Part shown: piece after piece, positions 34,798-43,300 of the stretch
Numbering within the stretch: the stretch's first letter is position 1
Layout of the letters: every line of letters begins with the position of its first letter
From: an uncultured Christensenella sp.
Lineage (GTDB): Bacteria > Bacillota > Clostridia > Christensenellales > UBA1242
Assembly (NCBI GenBank): GCA_910586385.1
Contig: CAJUGX010000003.1
Coordinates: forward strand, 1 to 64,000
Direction: 5' to 3'
DNA length: 64,000 bases
Notes under the pieces: generated by a model
Told to the model about the DNA's origin: nothing
The model's input: the letters and a program-made list of their open reading frames with translations, nothing else
Database searches by the model: none
Translations under genes and position numbers: made by a program

Positions 34798-37227
34798 ATG
34801 TTAGACAAAAAGTATAATATTTCAGAAAAAGAAGCAAAATGGCAAAAGTTTTGGCAAGATAATGAAGTTTATAAATTTAAGAAAAATTCAAACAAGCCAA
34901 CTTTTTCAATTGACACTCCACCACCAACTGTAAGTGGAGAACTTCACATTGGACACATTTCTGGTTTTACTCAAGCGGACATGATTGCAAGATATCATCG
35001 TATGCAGGGAAAAAACCTCTTCTATCCTCTTGGCTTTGACAACAACGGACTTCCAACCGAACTTTTGGTTGAGAAGAAGAAAAACATCCGTGCTCACACA
35101 TTGCCAAGAGAAGAGTTTACAAAGATTGCACTTGAACTTGTTGACACATACAACCAAAGTTATCGTGACATGATGGTAAGAGCTGGTATGTCTTGTGATT
35201 TGGATTTGGGCTACAACACAATTGACCAAAAGAGTCAAAAGACAAGCCAAAAGTCTTTTATCGAACTTGCAAAGAAGGGGATTGCTTATCGAGATGACAA
35301 GCCTTCTCCATGGTGTTGCAAATGTCACACAAGTGTTGCAAGTTTGGAACTTGAGGACAAAAACTTGGATAGCGTTTTCAACTATCTTAATTTCAAACTC
35401 GCTGACGGCTCTGGCACAATCCCAATTGCCACAACAAGACCAGAATTTTTGCCAGCATGTGTTGCAATTTTTGTCAATCCAGAGGACAAGAGATACAAAC
35501 ATCTTGTTGGGAAGAAAGTGAAAGTCCCTCTTTTTGAAGAAAACGAGGTGACGGTCCTTGCTGATGAGAAGGTTGGAATTGACAAGGGAACGGGCATTGT
35601 TATGTGCTGTACTTTTGGTGACCAAACTGACGTTGAGTGGTGGAAAGAATATCATCTTCCTCTCAAAAAAGCCATTGATGAAAATGGAAGAATGACAGAA
35701 ATCGCTGGAAAGTATGTAGGGCTCAAAATTGTTGAGGCTCGAAAGGCTGTTATTGAAGATTTGAAGGCGGCTGGATATATCTACAAACAAGATCCAATCA
35801 ATCATGCTGTCAAAGTGCATGAGAGATGTGAAGAGCCGATTGAGTTTCTCTCAAAGAAACAATGGTTTATCCGCACTTCATCTCCAGAACTCAAGAAAAA
35901 ATGGGCAGAACTTGGAGAAGAACTTGTTTGGCGTCCAGAGAGCATGAAAACTCGTTATATGACTTGGGTCAACAACTTGAATCAAGATTGGTCAATCTCA
36001 AGACAAAGATATTTTGGAGTGCCATTTCCAGTTTGGTACTGCAAAGAATGTGGAAAGCCAGTGTTTGCTGATGAGAGTGATTTGCCAGTGAATCCTCTTG
36101 CAAGCATGCCAAAAACCAAGTGCGAGTGTGGATGTGGAGAATTTGTTCCGGAAAGTGACGTTATGGACACATGGGCAACAAGTTCTGTCACTCCACAAAT
36201 CAACTGCGGTTGGGCAGAGGATGAAAAGGCGTGTGCGAAGGCAATGCCTATGGATATGCGTTTCTGCGGAAGAGACATCATCACAACTTGGAGTCTGCGT
36301 ACAATCATCAAAGCATATTATCATCAAGGATGTTTGCCTTGGAAGATGCTTACTGTCAATGGTTGGGTTATGGCTGACAAGGGAATCAAGATAAGCAAAC
36401 ACCTTTCAAACTCAAAGATGAATCTCAATGACTTGCTCCGTGATTATGGTGCGGATGTAATTCGCTATTGGTGTGCAATCGGGGCTTATGGTCGAGACGT
36501 TATGTTTAGCGATGATGGGCTCAAAGATGGTTATAAACTTCTCAACAAAGTTTGGAATGCTTCAAAATTTGTTCTGTCTTTCCTTGAGGGATACACTCCA
36601 AAGAAACCAAAGATGATTTTGCCAATGGACAGATTCATCATGCACAAATTTAATGATGCTTACAAAAAGACAACTGCTCAATATGAAAGCGTTGAAATGG
36701 GTTATGCAAAGAATGAAATTGAGAAATTTTTCTGGAATTTCTGCGACAACTATATCGAACTTGCAAAGAACAGACTTTACAAACCAGAAGTCTATGGACA
36801 GGATGCAAAAGAGTCTGCACAATGGGCTTGCTATAATGTGCTTTTGGGAATGCTCAAACTTTTGGCAATCACAATGCCACACATCACTGAAGAAATCTAT
36901 CAAGACTATTTCAGACAATTTGAAAAAGAAATCAGCATTCACTTGACTGTGCTTTCTCCAATCGAGGTTGACCAAGAAGATGGAATCATCGAAAATGGTG
37001 ACAGAGTGTTTGACATTGTGTCTTGCGTTCGTCAATTCAAGAGTGAAAACAAACTCAGTTTGAAGACAGAGATTGAAGATATTACTATTACTGATGAAAA
37101 TGTTGATTTTGTCAAAGCATGTGAGGCTGACATCAAGGCAGTGACATCAACTCGCAAGATAAAATACAAAAACGGAAAGTTTGATGTGAAAATTGGCAAA
37201 GTGATTGAAGAGCCTGCATCTGTTTAA
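34798..37227 (+). CDS. valS: Valyl-tRNA synthetase, archaeal-like type
   Basis: Charges tRNA-Val. The 809-residue protein begins with the ValS class signature TPPPTVSGELHIGH (HIGH at 50-53). The editing domain is seen as ATTRPEFLPAC and GTGIVMCCTFGDQTD. CxxC zinc-type pairs occur near 410 and 445. The second signature loop reads KISKH at 531-535 where KMSKS is usual, so its last residue is changed. The C-terminal coiled coil of Bacillus-type ValS is absent. The sequence resembles the archaeal-type ValS also found in some bacteria such as Rickettsia (from memory). SD GGGATGAG precedes the ATG. Confidence 0.92.
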   Translation: MLDKKYNISEKEAKWQKFWQDNEVYKFKKNSNKPTFSIDTPPPTVSGELHIGHISGFTQADMIARYHRMQGKNLFYPLGFDNNGLPTELLVEKKKNIRAHTLPREEFTKIALELVDTYNQSYRDMMVRAGMSCDLDLGYNTIDQKSQKTSQKSFIELAKKGIAYRDDKPSPWCCKCHTSVASLELEDKNLDSVFNYLNFKLADGSGTIPIATTRPEFLPACVAIFVNPEDKRYKHLVGKKVKVPLFEENEVTVLADEKVGIDKGTGIVMCCTFGDQTDVEWWKEYHLPLKKAIDENGRMTEIAGKYVGLKIVEARKAVIEDLKAAGYIYKQDPINHAVKVHERCEEPIEFLSKKQWFIRTSSPELKKKWAELGEELVWRPESMKTRYMTWVNNLNQDWSISRQRYFGVPFPVWYCKECGKPVFADESDLPVNPLASMPKTKCECGCGEFVPESDVMDTWATSSVTPQINCGWAEDEKACAKAMPMDMRFCGRDIITTWSLRTIIKAYYHQGCLPWKMLTVNGWVMADKGIKISKHLSNSKMNLNDLLRDYGADVIRYWCAIGAYGRDVMFSDDGLKDGYKLLNKVWNASKFVLSFLEGYTPKKPKMILPMDRFIMHKFNDAYKKTTAQYESVEMGYAKNEIEKFFWNFCDNYIELAKNRLYKPEVYGQDAKESAQWACYNVLLGMLKLLAITMPHITEEIYQDYFRQFEKEISIHLTVLSPIEVDQEDGIIENGDRVFDIVSCVRQFKSENKLSLKTEIEDITITDENVDFVKACEADIKAVTSTRKIKYKNGKFDVKIGKVIEEPASV

Positions 37228-37243
37228 GAAAAAAACAAAAATG

Positions 37244-37273
37244 AAAGTGTAGACAAAAATCTACACTTTTTTC
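37244..37273 (+). terminator. Terminator of valS
   Basis: A 10-bp stem AAAGTGTAGA/TCTACACTTT and a T run. Confidence 0.85.
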
Positions 37274-37318
37274 TTTTCTTCGACTTTTTTCGATGGAACA
37301 TTTAAGGCGCAGGCGACA

Positions 37319-37324
37319 TATAAT
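37319..37324 (+). promoter_or_regulatory. -10 box of a small leaderless gene
   Basis: TATAAT ends 7 bases before the ATG at 37332. The -35 is not a sigma-A match. Read as CATATAAT (37317-37324) it would also fit a mother-cell sporulation sigma -10, which cannot be decided by eye. Confidence 0.45.
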
Positions 37325-37331
37325 GATTTTT

Positions 37332-37610
37332 ATGAGTAGAAGTGATTTTATATTTTTTGGTACGCTTGGTCAAAGATACAGAGACAAAGCTGAAGAATTT
37401 GAGTGTGCGAAAGATTTTGCAAGTGCCTCATCAAACTATATTGTTGCCGGGGAGTGCTATGCAAAAGCAGAAGAGATTGCAAATGCTGACATGATGATTG
37501 ACCACGGGGTGACAAGAGCAAAGAAAGAACATTGTCAAAGAAAAGCACAGGAGACGCAAGAAAAAAGCAGGGAACAACAGATGTCAGTTCCTTGCCTAAG
37601 TAGAAAGTAA
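37332..37610 (+). CDS. Small alpha-helical protein of unknown function
   Basis: A 92-residue hydrophilic protein. Residues about 15-70 look like two helices of a TPR-like hairpin (DKAEEFECAKDFASASSNY then GECYAKAEEIANADMM), followed by a charged Lys/Gln tail. The ATG at 37332 is 7 bases after a TATAAT and has no SD, so the mRNA would be leaderless. An ATG at 37293 lies upstream of that box and is rejected. No relative is recognised. The gap 37611-37837 downstream holds a G7 run at 37742-37748 and no gene. Confidence 0.55.
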   Translation: MSRSDFIFFGTLGQRYRDKAEEFECAKDFASASSNYIVAGECYAKAEEIANADMMIDHGVTRAKKEHCQRKAQETQEKSREQQMSVPCLSRK

Positions 37611-37837
37611 TTTTTTTGATTTTGTGTTTGTTGAATGTTTTCCAAAATAAATGGTGGAAATGGAAATCACTTGAGAGGTAAAAAACAGCCTATGTTTGGT
37701 TGCTTTTTTGGTGCAACAAGCGAAACCTAAATTGACACAAAGGGGGGGATTTTTTTCTCGACTAAAGTTTTATTTTATTTATAAAAACTTGTCGTTTGAT
37801 AATAAATCGTGCTATAATTAAAGCGAGGAGTACACAA

Positions 37838-38263
37838 ATGCAAATTATAAAAGCAAACAAATCTCATAAGCAATTTATCTTATTTGCCAATAAGGAAGTA
37901 AATAGTGTATCTGGTTTGACTAATACTAGGTTGGATGAATTTATCGACAGCGATTTATTTTGTGAAAATCCTAAATTCCATTGTCTAGTTGCTGTTGAAG
38001 AAAACATTCCCATTGGAATGTGTATTTTTTCAGATATGTATATGGCAAATCATGGTTTGGGTTATTATCTAGCAAATGTATATGTGTTGCCTGAATATCG
38101 CAATAAAAAAATTTTCAATGCTTTTTTGAATGCAATAAATGAAGAAAATTATAATTTTATGTTTACGTTTGTTGGAGATGAAAATATTATAATGCAAAAA
38201 ATTATAAGCAAAATTGGTGCTAGTGATACAGAACTCAAATCTTACTTTATGAAAATAAAATAA
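37838..38263 (+). CDS. GNAT family N-acetyltransferase
   Basis: A 141-residue protein with a GNAT outline: an N-terminal strand (MQIIKANKSHKQF), IPIGMCIFSDMYMA as the central strands, and YYLANVYVLPEYRNKKIFNAFLNAI, which aligns with the acetyl-CoA binding strand and loop although the Q/RxxGxG motif is degenerate (YRNKKI). The substrate is unknown. SD GAGGAG supports this start. TTA and CTA codons are common and CTT is nearly absent, unlike core genes here. It is 16 bases ahead of the phosphoribosyltransferase-like gene. Confidence 0.65.
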   Translation: MQIIKANKSHKQFILFANKEVNSVSGLTNTRLDEFIDSDLFCENPKFHCLVAVEENIPIGMCIFSDMYMANHGLGYYLANVYVLPEYRNKKIFNAFLNAINEENYNFMFTFVGDENIIMQKIISKIGASDTELKSYFMKIK

Positions 38264-38279
38264 TAGCATTGGAGTTTAT

Positions 38280-38849
38280 ATGATTGATAATAATATAAAA
38301 TGGTCGAAACGAATATCCTGTTTGTCGCATAGAAAGTTTAATAAATATACGCACAAACTATCAAGGAACATCTCACAATACTGTGTAGAACACAATCTCA
38401 AAATAGACTACATTGTACCAATTTTAAGGAGTGGTGCTGTTCCTAGTGTCTATATTGCAAATCAGTTGAATATAGTTAAGTTTGCGCCAATTCAGCCAAA
38501 GTGGATAAGTGTTGACGGCAAGAGAGAAACAATGATATTGCTTAACTCTTTAGAACTATTAGATAAGGAAAAAGAGTATACCTTACTTGTTGTAGAAGGA
38601 ACCTTTAGTTCGGGAGAAACCATTGAAGTAAGCTTGCAGGAAATAAATAAGACATTGCCAAAAGCAAAAATTTTATTGGCTTGTGTTGTTGCAAGAAATC
38701 CACAAACTTTGCCAAACGATGTTGAAATGTCATTTTATGCAAAAGGATTAAGCGGAAAAAATGTTGGAAAGCTTTTTATATATCCTTGGGAAATTAAGCA
38801 AGAAAAGGAAGATCATAGAGATAGAAAAATCGAAAACATATTTTTCTAA
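38280..38849 (+). CDS. Phosphoribosyltransferase-like protein
   Basis: A 189-residue protein resembling type I phosphoribosyltransferases. IDYIVPILRSGAVPSVYIANQL matches the first strand and PPi loop. LLVVEGTFSSGETIEVSLQEI stands where the PRPP loop (normally DDvxxTGxT) lies, but the double acid is VEG, so catalysis is uncertain. Leucine codons by hand are about 6 TTA, 7 TTG, 2 CTA, 3 CTT and 1 CTC, in contrast to the CTT-rich core genes. With the GNAT gene it forms a two-gene unit beside the 3' end of tRNA-Leu, a common insertion place for acquired DNA. Confidence 0.6.
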   Translation: MIDNNIKWSKRISCLSHRKFNKYTHKLSRNISQYCVEHNLKIDYIVPILRSGAVPSVYIANQLNIVKFAPIQPKWISVDGKRETMILLNSLELLDKEKEYTLLVVEGTFSSGETIEVSLQEINKTLPKAKILLACVVARNPQTLPNDVEMSFYAKGLSGKNVGKLFIYPWEIKQEKEDHRDRKIENIFF

Positions 38850-38863
38850 AGAAAGTATAAAAA

Positions 38864-38902
38864 ATCGAACACTCAAATTCCGAGTGTTCGATTTAGTTTT
38901 TT
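38864..38902 (+). terminator. Terminator of the PRTase-like gene
   Basis: A 13-bp stem AAATCGAACACTC/GAGTGTTCGATTT and a T run that reaches the tRNA 3' end. Confidence 0.85.
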
Positions 38903-38984
38903 TGGTGCGGATGAGAGGGGTCGAACCTCCACTCTTTCGAACTTGCCCCTTAAACAAGCGCGTCTGCCATTCCGCCACATCCGC
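38903..38984 (-). tRNA. tRNA-Leu (anticodon AAG), CCA encoded
   Basis: On the minus strand the acceptor stem GCGGATG (5' end 38984) pairs with CATCCGC, followed by A and an encoded CCA (38903-38905). The D arm is of the leucine type (GCGGAATGGCAGACGC). The anticodon stem CTTGT/GCAAG encloses loop TTAAGGG, so the anticodon is AAG (38949-38951), with U33 and G37 in place. A variable arm of about 11 bases and T arm GGAGG-TTCGACC-CCTCT follow. A34 would need deamination to inosine to read CTT, CTC and CTA. Leucine tRNAs with AAG are rare in bacteria. The rest of the gap 38850-39182 holds this gene's promoter and that of the subtilase. Confidence 0.9.
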
Positions 38985-39015
38985 ATATGTGCTTTTGCGA
39001 TTGAAAATCTTTCAT

Positions 39016-39044
39016 ATTATATATTATGTCGGAATTTTTGTCAA
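39016..39044 (-). promoter_or_regulatory. Promoter of tRNA-Leu
   Basis: On the minus strand TTGACA (39039-39044), a 17-base spacer and TATAAT (39016-39021): a perfect consensus about 30 bases from the mature 5' end. Confidence 0.85.
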
Positions 39045-39147
39045 CAAATTTTATGCAAAATTCTTAGATTTCTTTTTTCTTGGGTGAAAGGAGAGTTTTT
39101 GTGCTGTTTTGTCCACATTATTGTACGATATATCATATAATATTATA

Positions 39148-39176
39148 TTGATTTTTTCTGAAATTGGTGGTATAAT
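39148..39176 (+). promoter_or_regulatory. Promoter of the subtilase gene, leaderless
   Basis: TTGATT (39148-39153), a 17-base spacer and TATAAT (39171-39176). The ATG at 39183 follows after 6 bases with no SD. Confidence 0.8.
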
Positions 39177-39182
39177 AAGTGC

Positions 39183-42100
39183 ATGATGAGTGTTTATATT
39201 CAAAAGAAAACCAAAAAAGTTTTGTTGGCACTTTTTGCACTTATGTTCTGTGCAGTCTCATTTCTTTGTTTTCCAATGAGTATTGCGAGGGCTGAAACTG
39301 ATTCGTTGGATGACTATGAAGAATTCTATCAATCATTTATGGAAATGAAGCGAGAATATGATTATTCAGAGGATGATGGAATTTCGGTTTCCAGAACGGT
39401 CGATGACGATTATGATCCTGGGTATGATACCAGATTGATTGTCACAACCGAGAGCAAGGATATTGATGACTATGGAGCTGTTGCTTCATGTCATTACAAA
39501 AATCATTATTATTTTCAATATGAAGATTATTACGACACAGACATGGCGTATGAGTATTTTGCTGGACTTGACAATGTGGAGGTTATGTATGACTATAGGA
39601 CGTGTCTCAATGGTGACACAATTGAGGTCAACGCAACAAGTTACAACTCTTGGGGGTGGAATGCTCAAACAGACTATCTTGGGGCAAATGCATATTTGAC
39701 GACTCTTATGGAAACTGTGGAAACATCAAACCTCAATGGTCAAGTTGTTGCAGTGATTGACACAGGTATCAATCCAAACCACACTTTGTTTTCTGGCAGA
39801 ATTTTGACTAAGTACGCAAAAAACTATTGTTCAAACGAAAACAACTGGTATGATACTGCAGGACACGGCACTCACGTCGCTGGAACAATTGCTGAAATAA
39901 CTCCTGATTCTGTAAAAATCCTTCCTATCCGCGTTTTGGACACAAATGGAAGAGGTGTTGTTTCTGATATCACGGCGGCAATTGATTATTTGGTGAGATC
40001 AAAGTCAGTGATTGAAAGTTATTCTGGATGCCAATTCAAACTTATGAACATGAGCCTTGGTGTGACAAGTGATGCTGCTGCAGTGCGTGAAGAAATCGCT
40101 GGCAGTGTGTCTGCAAATGCAATAAGCTATTTCAACTTGGAAGGCTGGGTTGAAGAGGCATATTCGAAAGGTATTCTTACCATTGCGTCTGCAGGAAATA
40201 CCGAGACTGGTGGAAGGTTGATTTCATCTGCACCAGCAAACATTCCTCATGCAATCACAGTGTCTGCTCTTGCAAGAACTCTTGTCAGCAGTGCTCCACT
40301 TATGTATGATTACAGCTATAGTGACTATGGTCCAACAGTTGACTTTGCTGCACCTGGGACTTTGATTTCAAGTGCGGGAATTTCTGGGGCGACATCTACA
40401 AGGACGATGAGCGGAACATCAATGGCTGCACCACACGTGACTGCTTGTGTGGCACTTGTGTATTTGAATCCACATTATAAAAATCTTAATTTTGAAGATC
40501 TCAACACTCTTTTGCAAGAGAATGCAAACAGAAGTATGATTTATCAAAATAAACATGCGTTGACTTCAAACCAAATAAAAAACAACTATTATGGTTATGG
40601 AATCATCAATATCAAAAACATTGGAATGGTGATTGAAGGCTCGGTGAATTTCAGTGTTGGAAGTAACCAAAGTGACACTGCAATCAATGTCAAACTTTCT
40701 GCTTCAACAAGTGTGGGAGCGGGTCAAACTCTTGAAATCTATTATACAACTGATGAAAACGCTGACATGGTAAGCAGCACAACTGGAACGCTTTACAACA
40801 ACAGTATTGGCATAAATGTCGCAAATTCAACGAGAATTCTTGCAGCTGCTTTTGTGAAACAAAATGGAGTGATTGCAAAACGTAGTGAAGTTTGTGAGAA
40901 AGTTTATTACATTGCTAATCAAGATTTGCAGTCTCGATATAGATTGTCAAATGGAAACATCGTTCAGTATTTGGGGAATGAACTTACAACTCTTATTGTA
41001 CCAAGTGAAATCGGTGGAGTAAGAGTGACTGGCGTCAACAACAAGGCATTCAACGATAGTCCTGTGCAGAAGTTGCTTTTGCCAAGTTCGATTTCATCAA
41101 TCAATGCAAATGCATTTGATTCAAACACCAAATTGAGAGAAATTGAATGTGACTCAGCGTCAGTTGATATTGGGAATTATGCTTTCCAAAAATGTACAAA
41201 TCTCTCAGTTGTGAACATCCCAAACATCAAAACGCTTGGTCAATTGGCTTTTGCTTATTCAACTTCTATCAACAAAATGAATTTGATGAGGGTACAGAGT
41301 ATAGGCAAAAACGCATTCTCTGCGTCAGGTCTCCAAACAATTGTCATTGGGAAAAATGTGATGAGCATTGGTGCTCACACGCAGATGAGCCTCAAAGAGG
41401 TTTATGGCTATGGTGGCACTGCAGCAGAGAACTTTGCGGACGCAAATGATGCTGATTTCTATGATTTGACTTTGAGAATTTTTGAAGATCTCCCAAATCA
41501 AAAGGTTATCAGAGAAGGGGATAGCACAAAGTTTAGAGTTATCTGTGCCGGGTATGGTGTCACACCATCTGTCAGCGGTGCTGGAAATTTCGCTCAGGTT
41601 CAAACGACTGGTGATTATTCAAGAACAGTGGTTGAAGTGACAGTCTCGGGACTTAGGACAGGAAATTATGACATTGTCATCAATTTGAAAGATTATTATG
41701 GTGAGACGGTCTCAAGCAATGTTATGAAGATGGTTGTTGTTCCAAAAAGCACCGAAAGTTATACTCTCTCATACAACAATGATGAATATGACCTTTATGT
41801 TGATGGAGAATTGGTTTCGTCAAATGTCAAGCTCTTCAAAGGACAAAATTATTCAATTACATATGCTGCACACAAAGGGTACAACATCAACAAAATTGTG
41901 ATAAACGGACAGACAATGAGCACAAATCCTCTGCGTTATGACATTCAAGGTGCCAATGGGGATGTGGTTATCAGCATCAACACTGTTGAAAAAGATAGGC
42001 TTGATGTAAACTTCATTTCTGAGCATGGGGATATTTATATCAATGGTTCACTTCTTCAAGACTCTTTCCCAAGTGTGGACAGAGGGGAAACGCTCAGATT

Positions 42101-42626
42101 TACTGTTTCAAGTGATGAAGGGTGGATTGTAAGAAAGGTGCTTGTTGATGGAAGAGAAGTTTCGGCAACGGGTGGTGTGTACACAATTTCAAATATAACA
42201 TCAAAGAAAGTTGTTGAAGTCAAGTATGAAGAAGCGAATTATTCAATTGAAATCTCTTTTGTAAATTCATGTGGAAGTTTTATTGTCAATGGTGGAGACG
42301 CCACTGGAGGTGTGATTTCAAATGTTGCACATGGAAGCAGCAGAGTGATCACTATTTCTGCAAATGAAGGGTTTGCGATTGATTTCGTGTCAATAAATGG
42401 AAATGTTATCGAAGTGACTGGCGGAAAGGTTACGGTGGTCAACATCGATGAGATTGATTCTGACAAAGAAGTCATCGTCTCATTCAAATCTCAAAAGATT
42501 TCAATTTTCAAAAGAGACAATTCAACAATTTTGTATTACTTCATTGTTTTGCTTGCACTCTTTGTACTTCTCATCGTTGGAATTGTCGTTATGAAGATTG
42601 TTAGAAAATACAAAAAGCAAGACTAA
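39183..42626 (+). CDS. Membrane-anchored subtilisin-like protease with BspA repeats
   Basis: A 1147-residue exported S8 serine protease. The signal peptide covers about 1-37 (ends ARAE), followed by an acidic propeptide-like stretch. The catalytic domain has D193 in VIDTG, H228 in GHGTHVAG and S413 in GTSMAAPHV, all intact, with the oxyanion-type SAGN at about 337. Residues about 585-740 are BspA/LRR_5 repeats (VTGVNNKAFNDS, IGNYAFQKCTNL, IGKNAFSASGL). Three beta-rich repeats follow (SLSYNNDEYDLYV type, 855-1100). A C-terminal membrane helix (about 1115-1140) and a KKQD tail anchor it. It probably processes surface proteins or host substrates at the cell surface. The mRNA looks leaderless. 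Confidence 0.92.
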   Translation: MMSVYIQKKTKKVLLALFALMFCAVSFLCFPMSIARAETDSLDDYEEFYQSFMEMKREYDYSEDDGISVSRTVDDDYDPGYDTRLIVTTESKDIDDYGAVASCHYKNHYYFQYEDYYDTDMAYEYFAGLDNVEVMYDYRTCLNGDTIEVNATSYNSWGWNAQTDYLGANAYLTTLMETVETSNLNGQVVAVIDTGINPNHTLFSGRILTKYAKNYCSNENNWYDTAGHGTHVAGTIAEITPDSVKILPIRVLDTNGRGVVSDITAAIDYLVRSKSVIESYSGCQFKLMNMSLGVTSDAAAVREEIAGSVSANAISYFNLEGWVEEAYSKGILTIASAGNTETGGRLISSAPANIPHAITVSALARTLVSSAPLMYDYSYSDYGPTVDFAAPGTLISSAGISGATSTRTMSGTSMAAPHVTACVALVYLNPHYKNLNFEDLNTLLQENANRSMIYQNKHALTSNQIKNNYYGYGIINIKNIGMVIEGSVNFSVGSNQSDTAINVKLSASTSVGAGQTLEIYYTTDENADMVSSTTGTLYNNSIGINVANSTRILAAAFVKQNGVIAKRSEVCEKVYYIANQDLQSRYRLSNGNIVQYLGNELTTLIVPSEIGGVRVTGVNNKAFNDSPVQKLLLPSSISSINANAFDSNTKLREIECDSASVDIGNYAFQKCTNLSVVNIPNIKTLGQLAFAYSTSINKMNLMRVQSIGKNAFSASGLQTIVIGKNVMSIGAHTQMSLKEVYGYGGTAAENFADANDADFYDLTLRIFEDLPNQKVIREGDSTKFRVICAGYGVTPSVSGAGNFAQVQTTGDYSRTVVEVTVSGLRTGNYDIVINLKDYYGETVSSNVMKMVVVPKSTESYTLSYNNDEYDLYVDGELVSSNVKLFKGQNYSITYAAHKGYNINKIVINGQTMSTNPLRYDIQGANGDVVISINTVEKDRLDVNFISEHGDIYINGSLLQDSFPSVDRGETLRFTVSSDEGWIVRKVLVDGREVSATGGVYTISNITSKKVVEVKYEEANYSIEISFVNSCGSFIVNGGDATGGVISNVAHGSSRVITISANEGFAIDFVSINGNVIEVTGGKVTVVNIDEIDSDKEVIVSFKSQKISIFKRDNSTILYYFIVLLALFVLLIVGIVVMKIVRKYKKQD

Positions 42627-42692
42627 AATATTTTGATTTTTGTTATTTATATGCTAAAATAATAATATCATAAATAAAAGGAGATAGAAATT

Positions 42693-43268
42693 ATGGCAGG
42701 TTGGAAAATTGCACTTATAGTTGTGGCTGCTGTGCTTTTGCTTGTGATTGCGGTTGTTTCATATATTATTGCTGTTTACAACGCTCTCGTTAGACTCAGA
42801 AACAATTCTGATGAGGCGTACTCAACAATGGATGTGTACATGAAAAAAAGATATGATGTCATTCCAAATCTTGTTGAAACAGTAAAAGGTTATGCAAAAC
42901 ACGAAGCAAAAACACTTGAGGGAGTTATGCAAGCAAGATATTCTTGCATGTCTGCAAACTCACCAGAAGAAAGAGCAAAAAGCGAGAATATGCTTTCAGG
43001 GACTTTGAAATCTCTTTTCGCAGTTACTGAAAACTATCCACAACTTCAAGCAAACGAAAACTTCCTTTCTCTTCAAAACAATTTGAGAAATTTGGAAGAT
43101 GAAATTGCAAATTCAAGAAAATATTACAATGGCTGCGTAAAACTTTTCAACAACAAAATTGAAGTTTTCCCTTCAAATCTTGTTGCTCGCAAGTTTAAGT
43201 TTGAAAAGAAAACATTGTTTGAAGTGTCAAATGCAGAAGAAAGAGTTGCTCCAAAGGTTCAATTCTAA
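42693..43268 (+). CDS. LemA family protein
   Basis: A 191-residue protein with an N-terminal membrane helix (6-30) and a helical LemA domain. IAVYNALVRLRNNSDEAYSTMDVYMKKRYDVIPNLVETVKGYA is the family signature region (split across residues 27-69). LQANENFLSLQNNLRNLEDEIANSR and NKIEVFPSNLVA near the C-terminus also match. Function is not firmly known. LemA genes are very often next to DUF2207 or TPM-type membrane protein genes, as here, with 32 bases between. SD AAAGGAG. Confidence 0.92.
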   Translation: MAGWKIALIVVAAVLLLVIAVVSYIIAVYNALVRLRNNSDEAYSTMDVYMKKRYDVIPNLVETVKGYAKHEAKTLEGVMQARYSCMSANSPEERAKSENMLSGTLKSLFAVTENYPQLQANENFLSLQNNLRNLEDEIANSRKYYNGCVKLFNNKIEVFPSNLVARKFKFEKKTLFEVSNAEERVAPKVQF

Positions 43269-43300
43269 TCAAAAAATTGTAGGAAAAGACAAGGATAATT

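Noticed and set aside
34906..35820. A 304-codon open frame on the minus strand
   Set aside because: It is antisense to valS, has no SD or family motif, and its composition mirrors the valS codons.
37742..37748. G7 run as a second phase-variation tract
   Set aside because: It follows a TTGACA, but no -10 lies at the right distance and it is far from a start codon.
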